Positions 36,051 to 44,465 of a stretch of 64,000 bases of DNA are shown here, piece by piece. Under the pieces are notes generated by a model that worked only from the letters and a program-made list of their open reading frames with translations, had not been told where the DNA came from and did no database searches. Both the position numbers and the translations under genes were made by a program. Position 1 is the stretch's first letter, and the number at the start of each line of letters is the position of its first letter. This DNA is from CAYMZZ01 sp046297935 (GTDB taxonomy: Bacteria > Bacteroidota > Bacteroidia > Chitinophagales > Chitinophagaceae): positions 1 through 64,000 of the forward strand of contig JBKBHA010000006.1 in NCBI GenBank assembly GCA_046297935.1, in the 5' to 3' direction.

Positions 36051-38308
36051 TCTTTGAAATTCTTTTTCAGTTCCATCAGTTTTGCCTGAAAAGGATTCAG
36101 TGTCTCCGGCTTCCTGTTTTGTATGGATTTGCCAGCAGGCTTCCGACCCGAAGCCGACGGAGCAGACGCTACACCGCCTTGATCTTTCAGCGAAAGAGCA
36201 ATTCGTTTCCGAGCGATGTCCACTTCCAGCACAGTAGCCATTACTTTTTGTCCCAGTTTCACCACCTCATTTGGATCTGCCACGTATCTGTTGCTAAGGT
36301 GAGAAATGTGAACCAACCCATCCTGCTTCACGCCTACATCCACAAAAGCTCCAAAGTTCGTGATGTTGGTAACGATACCAGGAATCTGAATGCCGGGCTT
36401 TAGGTCTTCCATGCTACTGATGCCCTCCGCAAACCGAAACTCTTCAATCGCAGCTCGGGGATCACGACCCGGCTTTTCGAGTTCTTTCAGAATATCATCA
36501 ATCGTAAACTCGCCAATGGATTCTGTTACAAATTCTTTCGCACGAATTTGCTTTCGCATTTCTGCGTTTCGAATCAGGTCAGCTACCGAACTTTTCACGT
36601 GGTCGGCCATGGCCTGTACCACATGATAACTTTCAGGGTGAACGGCGGAGTTGTCGAGCGGGTTGTCGGAACCAGCGACACGCAAAAAGCCCGCACACTG
36701 TTCAAAAGCTTTTGGCCCAAGCATCGGCACTTTCTTCAACTCTTCCCGGCTTCTGAAGCCACCGTTTTTGGAACGGTATTCAACTATATTTTTCGCAACC
36801 GTTGCGTTTAAACCCGATACATAAGTGAGCAAGTGCTTGCTGGCGGTGTTCAGATCAACCCCTACATAGTTCACGCAGCTTTCCACTACCTGATCGAGCG
36901 CTTCTTTCAGGCGGTTCTGATTAACGTCATGCTGATACTGCCCTACTCCAATGCTTTTAGCATCAATCTTTACCAGTTCGCTCAGCGGATCAAGCAAGCG
37001 GCGGCCAATACTAATGGCACCCCGCACAGTCACATCCTCATCGGGAAACTCCTCCCGCGCCACTTCGCTGGCCGAATAAATGGAAGCACCGCTTTCGTTG
37101 ACCATGAAGATTGACACAGGATTTTCAAAACTAATGCCTCGCAACAGCTGATCGGTTTCCTTACTCGCTGTACCATTGCCATAACCAATGGCTTCTATCC
37201 TATGACGTTGTACCAGTTCACGAATGGTGAGTTCAGCTCCCCGTCGATCGTTCTGTGGTGGATGTGGAAAGATGGTTTGATATTCGAGAAAGCCTCCATG
37301 CTCGTCGAGACAAACCAGTTTGCAGCCTGTGCGAAAACCTGGATCAACTGCTAATATCCTTTTATTGCCCAAGGGCGACGCCAGCAACAACTGCCGGAGA
37401 TTTTCGGCAAACACGCGGATGGCCTCTTCGTCGGCCCTGGACTTACTCGCGAGTCTGAATTCAGTTTCAATAGATGGTTTCAACAACCTGGTAAATGAAT
37501 CTTCCAGCGCCTGGGCCACCTGAGCGGCAGCCTTATTGGAGGCTTTCAGAAATTTTCTTTTCAATTCCTCAACGGCGGCTTCCTTTTCCACGTTGATATC
37601 CATAATCAGGAAACCTTCTTTTTCACCGCGGCGAATAGCCAGTATGCGGTGTGATGGACTGTCAGCAAGTGGTTCGCTAAACTCAAAATAATCACGATAC
37701 TTCTGTGCATCGGCTTCCTCTTTTTTGCTATTCAACACCCGGCTGCTGAGGCGTGCCTCCTCGGTAAACAGTTTACGGATTGAATTACGCGCAATTTCAT
37801 TTTCAGCAATCCATTCGGCCATAATATCGCGGGCACCCTGTAATGCTTCTGAAGAATCCTTTACCTGTTCACTAATAAATCCTGCAGCCGCCTGCTCAGG
37901 ATCGGTATCACCCTGCTCAAACAGCAGGGTTGCCAACGGCTCCAGCCCTTTTTCTATGGCCACCGAAGCTTTTGTTTTCCGCTTCGGCTTGTAGGGAAGG
38001 TATATATCCTCTAACTCCGTAGCATTCACGCAGTCAGTAATTCTTTTTTTCAGCTCGGGAGTCAGCTTACCTGCGTCTTCTATAGTCTTTAAAACGGTTT
38101 CCTTTCGCTTTTCAAGCTCCGTGAAATATTTAATCTGATCAATTACCGAAGTGATCACCACCTCGTCGAGGTTGCCGGTAGCCTCTTTTCTATACCGCGC
38201 AATAAACGGAATGGTGCTACCCTCGCTGTGAAGGTCAAATATATTGTTGATCTGCTTGAGCGACAGCGAAAGCTGTCCTGCAATATGTTGTAAGTATTTT
38301 ATCTCCAT
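36047..38308 (-). CDS. tex: RNA-binding transcriptional accessory protein Tex
   Basis: A 753-residue cytoplasmic nucleic-acid-binding protein. The N-terminal region SLKQINNIFDLHSEGSTIPF is followed by the YqgF-like RNase H fold (ILAVDPGFRTGCKLVCLD), the helix-hairpin-helix region (LNTASKHLLTYVSGLNATVA) and a C-terminal S1 domain (GIVTNITNFGAFVDVGVKQD), all in the usual Tex order and length. Tex influences transcription elongation and RNA turnover. The frame stays open for 55 more codons upstream, but these translate an 8-bp tandem repeat and are not conserved Tex sequence; MEIKYLQHIAG is the expected start. The gene overlaps the convergent cupin gene by four bases. Confidence 0.95.
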   Translation of the reverse strand: MEIKYLQHIAGQLSLSLKQINNIFDLHSEGSTIPFIARYRKEATGNLDEVVITSVIDQIKYFTELEKRKETVLKTIEDAGKLTPELKKRITDCVNATELEDIYLPYKPKRKTKASVAIEKGLEPLATLLFEQGDTDPEQAAAGFISEQVKDSSEALQGARDIMAEWIAENEIARNSIRKLFTEEARLSSRVLNSKKEEADAQKYRDYFEFSEPLADSPSHRILAIRRGEKEGFLIMDINVEKEAAVEELKRKFLKASNKAAAQVAQALEDSFTRLLKPSIETEFRLASKSRADEEAIRVFAENLRQLLLASPLGNKRILAVDPGFRTGCKLVCLDEHGGFLEYQTIFPHPPQNDRRGAELTIRELVQRHRIEAIGYGNGTASKETDQLLRGISFENPVSIFMVNESGASIYSASEVAREEFPDEDVTVRGAISIGRRLLDPLSELVKIDAKSIGVGQYQHDVNQNRLKEALDQVVESCVNYVGVDLNTASKHLLTYVSGLNATVAKNIVEYRSKNGGFRSREELKKVPMLGPKAFEQCAGFLRVAGSDNPLDNSAVHPESYHVVQAMADHVKSSVADLIRNAEMRKQIRAKEFVTESIGEFTIDDILKELEKPGRDPRAAIEEFRFAEGISSMEDLKPGIQIPGIVTNITNFGAFVDVGVKQDGLVHISHLSNRYVADPNEVVKLGQKVMATVLEVDIARKRIALSLKDQGGVASAPSASGRKPAGKSIQNRKPETLNPFQAKLMELKKNFKD

Positions 38309-38348
38309 AAGGCGAATCTTTGGGGCGGCAAAAATAAGGGAGATACAA

Positions 38349-38380
38349 ATGTGCAAATGTGAAAATGTGAAAATGTGCAA
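38349..38380. repeat. 8-bp tandem array, four units (inverse of the next array)
   Basis: The four units are ATGTGCAA, ATGTGAAA, ATGTGAAA and ATGTGCAA. They are the reverse complement of the unit in the array at 38420-38483, so the two blocks can pair as a long hairpin across a 39-base spacer. Confidence 0.75.
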
Positions 38381-38419
38381 ATTAAATTTGGGAATCGGAT
38401 AATTCAGTAATTTGCATAC

Positions 38420-38483
38420 TTGCACATTTCCACATTTGCACATTTGCACATTTGCACATTTCCACATTTCCACACTTGCACAT
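38420..38483. repeat. 8-bp tandem array, eight units
   Basis: The eight units are TTGCACAT, TTCCACAT, TTGCACAT, TTGCACAT, TTGCACAT, TTCCACAT, TTCCACAC and TTGCACAT. The array lies 17 bases beyond the stop codon of the adaptor gene and about 110 bases before tex. It has no spacers, so it is not a CRISPR. Confidence 0.8.
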
Positions 38484-38500
38484 TCGCCGAAGGCGCCATA

Positions 38501-39634
38501 TCATTCTTCCTCCCCTCCACCTTTCAGCATCGACAATACCGGATAGGGATTACTGACAATGAAACGGCGGCCTGCCAGTTCGTCACCGCTCGCTTTTATT
38601 TGGGTCCAACCGTCCTCTTCAGTGCCGGTGTCTACCTGAAGCAGTTCAAACTGATTATTGCTTGTTGCCTCAATCAGGTAGTGTTGATTTTCGAACCGCA
38701 CTACTGATGCAGAGGGGAGTGCCCAGGCGTCGGTACGTCCAACTTTGATGCGAGCATTCAAAAACATTCCTGGTAATAGACGGTCAGGTTGAGTTTCGAA
38801 ATGGCAATGGACCAACGCACTTCTATTGTCGTCAACATTCCTGGTAACGAGCAACACTTCGCATTCATACTCACGACCTGGTTCATCTACGAATGTCACC
38901 AGCACGTGTTGCTTCGGCTTTACAAGTGCAATATCTTTTTCAAATACAGTCAATGCCGCATGCATATCATCGGGGTTAATCAATTCAAACAGTACATCGG
39001 CCGGATTTACATACTTACCAATGTTTACATTTACTTTCGACACAAATCCGTTGATTGGTGAACGAATGGGGACGCTTCGGGAGATCGATTCTTCGCTTAA
39101 CTTTTCGGGTTGCACACCTATAAGCCGCAGCTTTTCCGAATACCCTTTCACCAGTACTTTTTGCGCGGTGAAATCGGATTCAGCCTGTTGAAGGATCTTG
39201 TCGGCACTGACTTTATTCTCGTTCAACAATTTCTGCCGATCCAGATCCTGCTGTAGAAACTTAAGTCGCGCACTGGCCATCAGGTAATCCTGTTGCAACT
39301 GCACCAGTGCCGGATCCTCCATAATACCTATTACCTCCCCTTTGTTCACATGCGAACCTGGCAATAACTGAGTTGACTTCAGATAGCCGCCAAGCGGGAA
39401 ACTGATTGATACAATATTTTGAGGAGGCACGTCCACCATTCCATTCACTTTTAGCTCAGTGTAGAGTGTCTTTCGCCGAATGCTGTCTATCTCTATACCA
39501 GCTGTTCTGATTTGCTCTGGTGTCAGTGTAACCTGTTTTACTTCTGCCGGCGATGCTTCTTCGGATTCCGATTTGTTGGATCCACATGCAGCGAACAGTT
39601 GAAATGCTATTATGATTAAATAAATACGTTTCAT
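38501..39634 (-). CDS. RND efflux periplasmic adaptor (CzcB/CusB family), lipoprotein
   Basis: A 377-residue membrane-fusion protein with a lipoprotein signal (LFAAC-G, lipid Cys 17). The barrel-sandwich halves flank a helical hairpin (QLQQDYLMASARLKFLQQDL to the KLRLIG region), followed by beta-barrel strands (SPINGFVSKVNVNIGKYVNP). It links the inner-membrane pump to the outer-membrane channel. The start overlaps the end of the upstream pump gene by four bases. It is the last gene of the metal island. No His- or Met-rich metal-binding N-terminus is present, so substrate specificity is not shown by this subunit. Confidence 0.92.
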   Translation of the reverse strand: MKRIYLIIIAFQLFAACGSNKSESEEASPAEVKQVTLTPEQIRTAGIEIDSIRRKTLYTELKVNGMVDVPPQNIVSISFPLGGYLKSTQLLPGSHVNKGEVIGIMEDPALVQLQQDYLMASARLKFLQQDLDRQKLLNENKVSADKILQQAESDFTAQKVLVKGYSEKLRLIGVQPEKLSEESISRSVPIRSPINGFVSKVNVNIGKYVNPADVLFELINPDDMHAALTVFEKDIALVKPKQHVLVTFVDEPGREYECEVLLVTRNVDDNRSALVHCHFETQPDRLLPGMFLNARIKVGRTDAWALPSASVVRFENQHYLIEATSNNQFELLQVDTGTEEDGWTQIKASGDELAGRRFIVSNPYPVLSMLKGGGEEE

Positions 39635-42600
39635 GGTAAAATTTTTCCGTTTAAATATTCCAGTTCGATCAGGGAACGGTTGTAACCCGCCAGTGCATCA
39701 GCATAATTCAATTGAAGTTGGGCAGATTGACCGACCAGTACTGACCATTCGAGATAATTGATTTCTCCTGCGCGAAACGCCTCGTCAGCATGATACATCA
39801 GGAGCCTGGCACGCTGTTGTCCGCTGACTTCGTGAAACTGTACCTGCTGTTTCCATTTACCAAACTCCTCCTGTGCCTGCCAGCGTTGATTTTGCAAGCT
39901 GGCGGTAGCAGCAGCTGTTTCCAAACGGGCTACATCTTCCTTTGCCTGAGCGGCCCGAATACGACTACGGGTAACTTTGTTGAAAATAGGTATGCCCATT
40001 GATAGACTGACCACGCTGAAGCGCCTGGAAGGGCCGAAGTAAGTTTCGTTCGTTGCATCCGTTTTTTGAAAACCAATAATCGATTGATTAGAATAACCGA
40101 TCGAAAAGTTAGGCAACAGTTTTGAACGTTCGATATCAGTAGAACGCCGCGATTGTTCTTCCTGCATCCTGAACCAATCCATTTGCGGATGTGCAGAGCT
40201 GTCGCCAGGCATTTCATCGACCACACTGCCACTCTTTTTTGCCGATTGATATAATGGTTCAATCCGTTCGTTACGCTGGGTCAGCCATTGCAACTTCTGC
40301 TGAACTATTTTATAGTCGGCCTCCAGTGCCTGCTGTTGTAAAAGCAACTGCTGAAGTGCCATTTCGGCCGAACTGGCTTCGAGTGTGTTAGTTTCTCCCG
40401 ATTTCAACCTGAGTGCTGCCGCGTCGGAAAAACGTCGGTAAATACTGTCGAGGCGATGGAGAATTTTTCTGCGCTCCGACAGATCGACCAGTTGATAGTA
40501 TGCAAGGGCCAGCTCTTTCTCAATGTCCAGCTTTTTCCAAACAGTAAACCGCTTCTGCAATTCGTAGCCGGCTTTTTGCAAGGCTTGTTGGCGGCGATAC
40601 ACAGTGGGGAGAGAAAATGACTGGTTAATAAAAAATCGATTGTCGTTTTTAACGCTGTTTATTTGCCCGTACTCTGCTGTAACCTGAGTGGCTCCCGGAT
40701 CAAAGGACGCACTACTAAGTTCAGCCCAATACTTTTCTTCGGTTCGCCAGGCTTTTAGCTGCAGGTTCGCACTATCAGAAGCAGCGAATAACTCTGCCAG
40801 CGTTCGTGGTTGTTGTGCAACCAGATCATTAACATTGAAAAGAACAAATAACATTAATGCCAGGGGAGCGGCCCTTTTCCGATTTCTCTTTTTCCGTGGG
40901 CTTTCCATCCATTGGTATAAAACTGGCAATACCACCAGCGTGAGGAAGGTTGCTGTTATCAATCCCCCAATCACTACTGTTGCCAGCGGTCGCTGCACTT
41001 CGGCGCCAGGTCCATGACTTAAGGCCATTGGCAGAAATCCTAACGAAGCAACTGCAGCGGTCATCAGCACCGGCCTAAGCCGCATATAAGTGCCTTCCAT
41101 AATAACATCTTTTACAGGTTCTGATTTTTTTATTGCACGTATCCGATTAAACTCGGTAATCAGTACTATGCCATTCAACACAGCAACCCCAAACAAGGCA
41201 ATAAAACCAACACCTGCTGAGATACTGAAAGGCATGCCTCTTATCCATAGGGCCAGAACACCCCCAATGGCAGACAGGGGAATGGCAGAAAAGATCAGCA
41301 AGCCAAAACGAATTGAGCCGAATGCAAAATACAATAGTGTTAAAATCAGCAACAAAGCTGCTGGTACCGCGATCATTAACCGGTCACGCGCTTCTACCAG
41401 ATTTTCAAACTGGCCCCCATATTGTACTGCATAACCAGCCGGAAATTTTATTTCCTTTCTGACCCGTTCATCCAGTTCATTCACCACCGACTCTACATCG
41501 CGACCCCGAACATTGAAGCCAACAATGATTCGTCTCCGTGCGTCTTCGCGCTGAATCTGGTTAGGACCTTCGCTCACCTCAACGCTGGCCAACTGATACA
41601 ATGGTATTTGCAATCCTGTTTGTGTAGGAATCAACAACTGCTGTACATCCTGAATATCCTGGCGAAGTTGATTATCCAGTCGCACTACCAGATCATAACG
41701 ACGCTCATTTTCATATACCGTACCAGCTACCTCCCCTGCAAACGAGGCACGGATTACGCGATTTACTTCTTCCACTGTCAGTTTGTGTATGGCCAAAGCA
41801 TCGCGATTGAATTCAACTACTATCTGAGGTAAACCGGTTACAGCTTCCACGTACAGGTCGGTGGCGCCTTTTACATTGTGTATCACATTTCCAAGCTTCT
41901 GGGCGTACAGCGCAAGGCTATCCAGATTTTCTCCAAAAATCTTGCAAACTATATCCTGCCGGGCGCCGCTGATAAGTTCATTAAAACGCATTTGAACAGG
42001 AAACTGGAAGCCGGCAGTAAGTCCGGGAATATTTGTCAGCGCTCTGCTCATAGTATCGGCCAGCTCATCAAAGCTCGACGCCGACTTCCATTGATCCAAT
42101 GGCTTTAATGATATAATGATATCAGTCATTTCAAGCGGCATAGGGTCGGTGGGAATTTCACTGGCTCCAACTCTTGTTACCACTTTTTCTATTTCTGGAA
42201 AGCGTTCTTCCAAAATACGAACAGCTTTCTGAGTGGTTTCAATCGTTTCGGTCAACGAACTCCCTGTCCGAATGCGCGCGTCTACTGCGAAGTCGCCCTC
42301 CTGTAGTTCGGGTATAAATTCGCCTCCCAGGCGGGAAGCCAAAAACAAAGAAAACAGCAAGGCAATTCCGGCCGACAACAACACGGCGGCAGGTCTTAAC
42401 AACGATGCCTGCAGCAGCTTTCGATAAATTCGATTTAAGAAATCCATCAGCCGGTCGGCAAGAGTCTTCTTATGTGAAATATTTTTGCCCAACAAGAGGG
42501 CCGACATCATCGGCACGTAAGTGAGCGAAAGAATGAATGCTCCAATCAATGCAAAGGAAACGGTCTGTGCCATCGGTCGAAACATTTTTCCTTCAATGCC

Positions 42601-44001
42601 TGTCAGAGTGAGGATGGGTAAGTATACGATGAGTATGATCACCTGTCCAAACACCGCAGCATTCATCATTCGCGATGCAGACTGCTGTACTTCCCTGTCC
42701 ATTTCGCCGGCTGTAAGACGTTTTTGAACGGAGGCAATCATAATCTGATGCAATACGGCTTCTACAATGATCACTGCACCGTCTACAATCAATCCGAAAT
42801 CGAGTGCTCCCAGGCTCATCAGGTTGCCGGTTACGCCAAAAATGTTCATGCCGATAATTGCGAAAAGCATGGCCAGCGGAATCACCGAAGCTACAATCAG
42901 GCCCGCCCTCAGATTGCCCAGAAATAGTACCAGTACTATTATTACGATCAATGCCCCCTCCAGCAGGTTCTTCTTTACCGTACTCATGGCATTATCGACC
43001 ATTTTGGTACGGTTATAAAACACATCCAGGATTACTCCCTCTGGCAGCGTCTTTTTGATTTCGGCTACCCTTTTCTCCACATTCTTCACTACTTCCGAGG
43101 CATTGGCCCCTTTCAACATCAGAACAACCGCACCGGCCACTTCCCCTTTATCGCTGTAGGTCATGGCACCATAGCGTATGGCGTGACCAATACGAACTTC
43201 TGCCACATCCCGCACATAAACAGGTATGCCGCCATCGGTGTACTTTACGACAATTTTTTGGATATCTGCAATTTTCGTAGCCAGGCCCTCGGTGCGGATA
43301 AAAAGTGCGTTCGGGCCCTTTTCTATATACGCACCGCCGGAATTCTGATTATTCTTTTCAAGAGCGGTAAACAGATCGCTCAGCGTAACATTCATTGCTT
43401 TCAGTCGCGAGGGTATGATGGCCACCTCGTACTGTTTCAAAAAACCTCCGAAGCTGCTCACATCTGCTACGCCCTCTGTCCCCAGCAGTTGTCGCCGAAC
43501 AATCCAATCCTGAATACTACGCAACTCGGTTAAATCGTACTTGCCTTCGTACCCTTTTTTGGGACGTATGATATATTGATATACTTCGCCCAGCCCTGTG
43601 GTTACCGGTGCCAGCTCGGGCCGGCCCGCTGTAGCAGGAATTTGTTCACGCACCTGATTAATGCGTTCTGCCACCTGTTGCCGTGCCCAGTAGATATCTG
43701 TATCGTCATCATAAACAATGGTAACTACCGACAGCCCAAATCGGGAAATGGAGCGCATTTCTTTTCGGCCGGGAATATTGGCAGTTACCTGCTCAATCGG
43801 AAATGTTACCAGTCGTTCTACTTCAGGTGCCGCCAAAGTTGGCGACACGGTAATTACCTGTACCTGATTGCTGGTAATATCAGGCAAGGCATCAATTGGT
43901 AATTTTCTCAGCTCAAGCACCCCCAGCACCAGTAAAGCCAGTGTGCACAAGCCAATAATCAGCTTGTTCCTCACGGAAAAGCGAATAATAGCATTCAGCA
44001 T
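39631..44001 (-). CDS. CzcA-type RND metal efflux pump fused to a TolC-like outer-membrane factor
   Basis: A 1456-residue fusion. Residues 1 to about 1035 form a complete heavy-metal RND pump (12 helices, two periplasmic loops). The proton-relay helix 4 reads GALDFGLIVDGAVIIVEA at about 395-412, with the Asp-Asp-Glu set of CzcA-type divalent-cation pumps and not the CusA-type (VDAAIVMIEN) sequence. After about residue 1037 a basic linker (RKKRNRKR) and a hydrophobic signal-like segment (LALMLFVLFNV, then AQQ) lead into a TolC-like domain of about 400 residues rich in heptad helices. Fusions of this kind are known in Bacteroidota. The hydrophobic segment must either be an extra membrane anchor or be cleaved to release the channel. 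Start chosen at MLNAIIRFSV. Confidence 0.9.
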   Translation of the reverse strand: MLNAIIRFSVRNKLIIGLCTLALLVLGVLELRKLPIDALPDITSNQVQVITVSPTLAAPEVERLVTFPIEQVTANIPGRKEMRSISRFGLSVVTIVYDDDTDIYWARQQVAERINQVREQIPATAGRPELAPVTTGLGEVYQYIIRPKKGYEGKYDLTELRSIQDWIVRRQLLGTEGVADVSSFGGFLKQYEVAIIPSRLKAMNVTLSDLFTALEKNNQNSGGAYIEKGPNALFIRTEGLATKIADIQKIVVKYTDGGIPVYVRDVAEVRIGHAIRYGAMTYSDKGEVAGAVVLMLKGANASEVVKNVEKRVAEIKKTLPEGVILDVFYNRTKMVDNAMSTVKKNLLEGALIVIIVLVLFLGNLRAGLIVASVIPLAMLFAIIGMNIFGVTGNLMSLGALDFGLIVDGAVIIVEAVLHQIMIASVQKRLTAGEMDREVQQSASRMMNAAVFGQVIILIVYLPILTLTGIEGKMFRPMAQTVSFALIGAFILSLTYVPMMSALLLGKNISHKKTLADRLMDFLNRIYRKLLQASLLRPAAVLLSAGIALLFSLFLASRLGGEFIPELQEGDFAVDARIRTGSSLTETIETTQKAVRILEERFPEIEKVVTRVGASEIPTDPMPLEMTDIIISLKPLDQWKSASSFDELADTMSRALTNIPGLTAGFQFPVQMRFNELISGARQDIVCKIFGENLDSLALYAQKLGNVIHNVKGATDLYVEAVTGLPQIVVEFNRDALAIHKLTVEEVNRVIRASFAGEVAGTVYENERRYDLVVRLDNQLRQDIQDVQQLLIPTQTGLQIPLYQLASVEVSEGPNQIQREDARRRIIVGFNVRGRDVESVVNELDERVRKEIKFPAGYAVQYGGQFENLVEARDRLMIAVPAALLLILTLLYFAFGSIRFGLLIFSAIPLSAIGGVLALWIRGMPFSISAGVGFIALFGVAVLNGIVLITEFNRIRAIKKSEPVKDVIMEGTYMRLRPVLMTAAVASLGFLPMALSHGPGAEVQRPLATVVIGGLITATFLTLVVLPVLYQWMESPRKKRNRKRAAPLALMLFVLFNVNDLVAQQPRTLAELFAASDSANLQLKAWRTEEKYWAELSSASFDPGATQVTAEYGQINSVKNDNRFFINQSFSLPTVYRRQQALQKAGYELQKRFTVWKKLDIEKELALAYYQLVDLSERRKILHRLDSIYRRFSDAAALRLKSGETNTLEASSAEMALQQLLLQQQALEADYKIVQQKLQWLTQRNERIEPLYQSAKKSGSVVDEMPGDSSAHPQMDWFRMQEEQSRRSTDIERSKLLPNFSIGYSNQSIIGFQKTDATNETYFGPSRRFSVVSLSMGIPIFNKVTRSRIRAAQAKEDVARLETAAATASLQNQRWQAQEEFGKWKQQVQFHEVSGQQRARLLMYHADEAFRAGEINYLEWSVLVGQSAQLQLNYADALAGYNRSLIELEYLNGKILP

Positions 44002-44042
44002 GTAAAGAAATTTATGCCTTAACAAATAGGTTTTCTATTGTC

Positions 44043-44426
44043 TCAGGCAAACCGGGGAGGCTGGAAAAAGTCGGCCGCAGCCAGTAGGGTCTTGCTGCGA
44101 TCCCGGTAAAGTTGAAATTCTATAGATGGGGGTTCGGCCTCGTAGAGCTCGAAAGCCGTACTATTACATTCGCATGAATAATGAAGCGCCACCACGCAAC
44201 AGGCCGCGTCACGAAAAGGCAGTTGTTGATCGCGATCGTAATCCTCGTCCACGACCATGGGGCCGATATAATGTTCTTCAAGGAACGCCCAAATAGTAAA
44301 CCCGGGGTCTTTTTGCTGATGCTCTTCCAGATGAGCAATCAATACAGGAATCCGCAAAAGGTTATGCAGCTCTGCGAAGCTGAGCATATATACCGTAACG
44401 GCCAGTATTCCCAAAAAGCGTTTCAC
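44043..44426 (-). CDS. Small exported/membrane protein of the metal island
   Basis: A 127-residue protein with an N-terminal hydrophobic helix (FLGILAVTVYMLSF), then a conserved-looking ELHNLLRIPVLIAHLEEH segment and a Cys-rich middle (AACCVVALHYSCEC). It ends in FQPPRFA. Short proteins like this sit beside metal efflux genes in Bacteroidota. Function is unknown, but the clustered Cys and His residues suggest metal binding in the periplasm. The start codon is GTG, and a TATCTTTA -7 box lies four bases before it. It lies 41 bases upstream of the pump gene. Confidence 0.65.
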   Translation of the reverse strand: MKRFLGILAVTVYMLSFAELHNLLRIPVLIAHLEEHQQKDPGFTIWAFLEEHYIGPMVVDEDYDRDQQLPFRDAACCVVALHYSCECNSTAFELYEAEPPSIEFQLYRDRSKTLLAAADFFQPPRFA

Positions 44427-44430
44427 GGCT

Positions 44431-44438
44431 TAAAGATA
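44431..44438 (-). promoter_or_regulatory. -7 box TATCTTTA, four bases before a GTG start
   Basis: Seven of eight positions match TAnnTTTG on the minus strand. The 4-base gap to the start codon repeats the spacing seen at 13363, 33505 and 56975. It could be an internal promoter for the pump and adaptor genes. Confidence 0.45.
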
Positions 44439-44465
44439 GGGAACCGAAATTAAAAAAAGTATGAC

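Noticed and set aside
38309..38473. N-terminal extension of Tex by 55 codons
   Set aside because: The extra codons translate an 8-bp microsatellite. Conserved Tex sequence begins at 38308.
38420..38483. Possible CRISPR array
   Set aside because: The repeat unit is 8 bp and contiguous with no spacers, and no cas genes are present.
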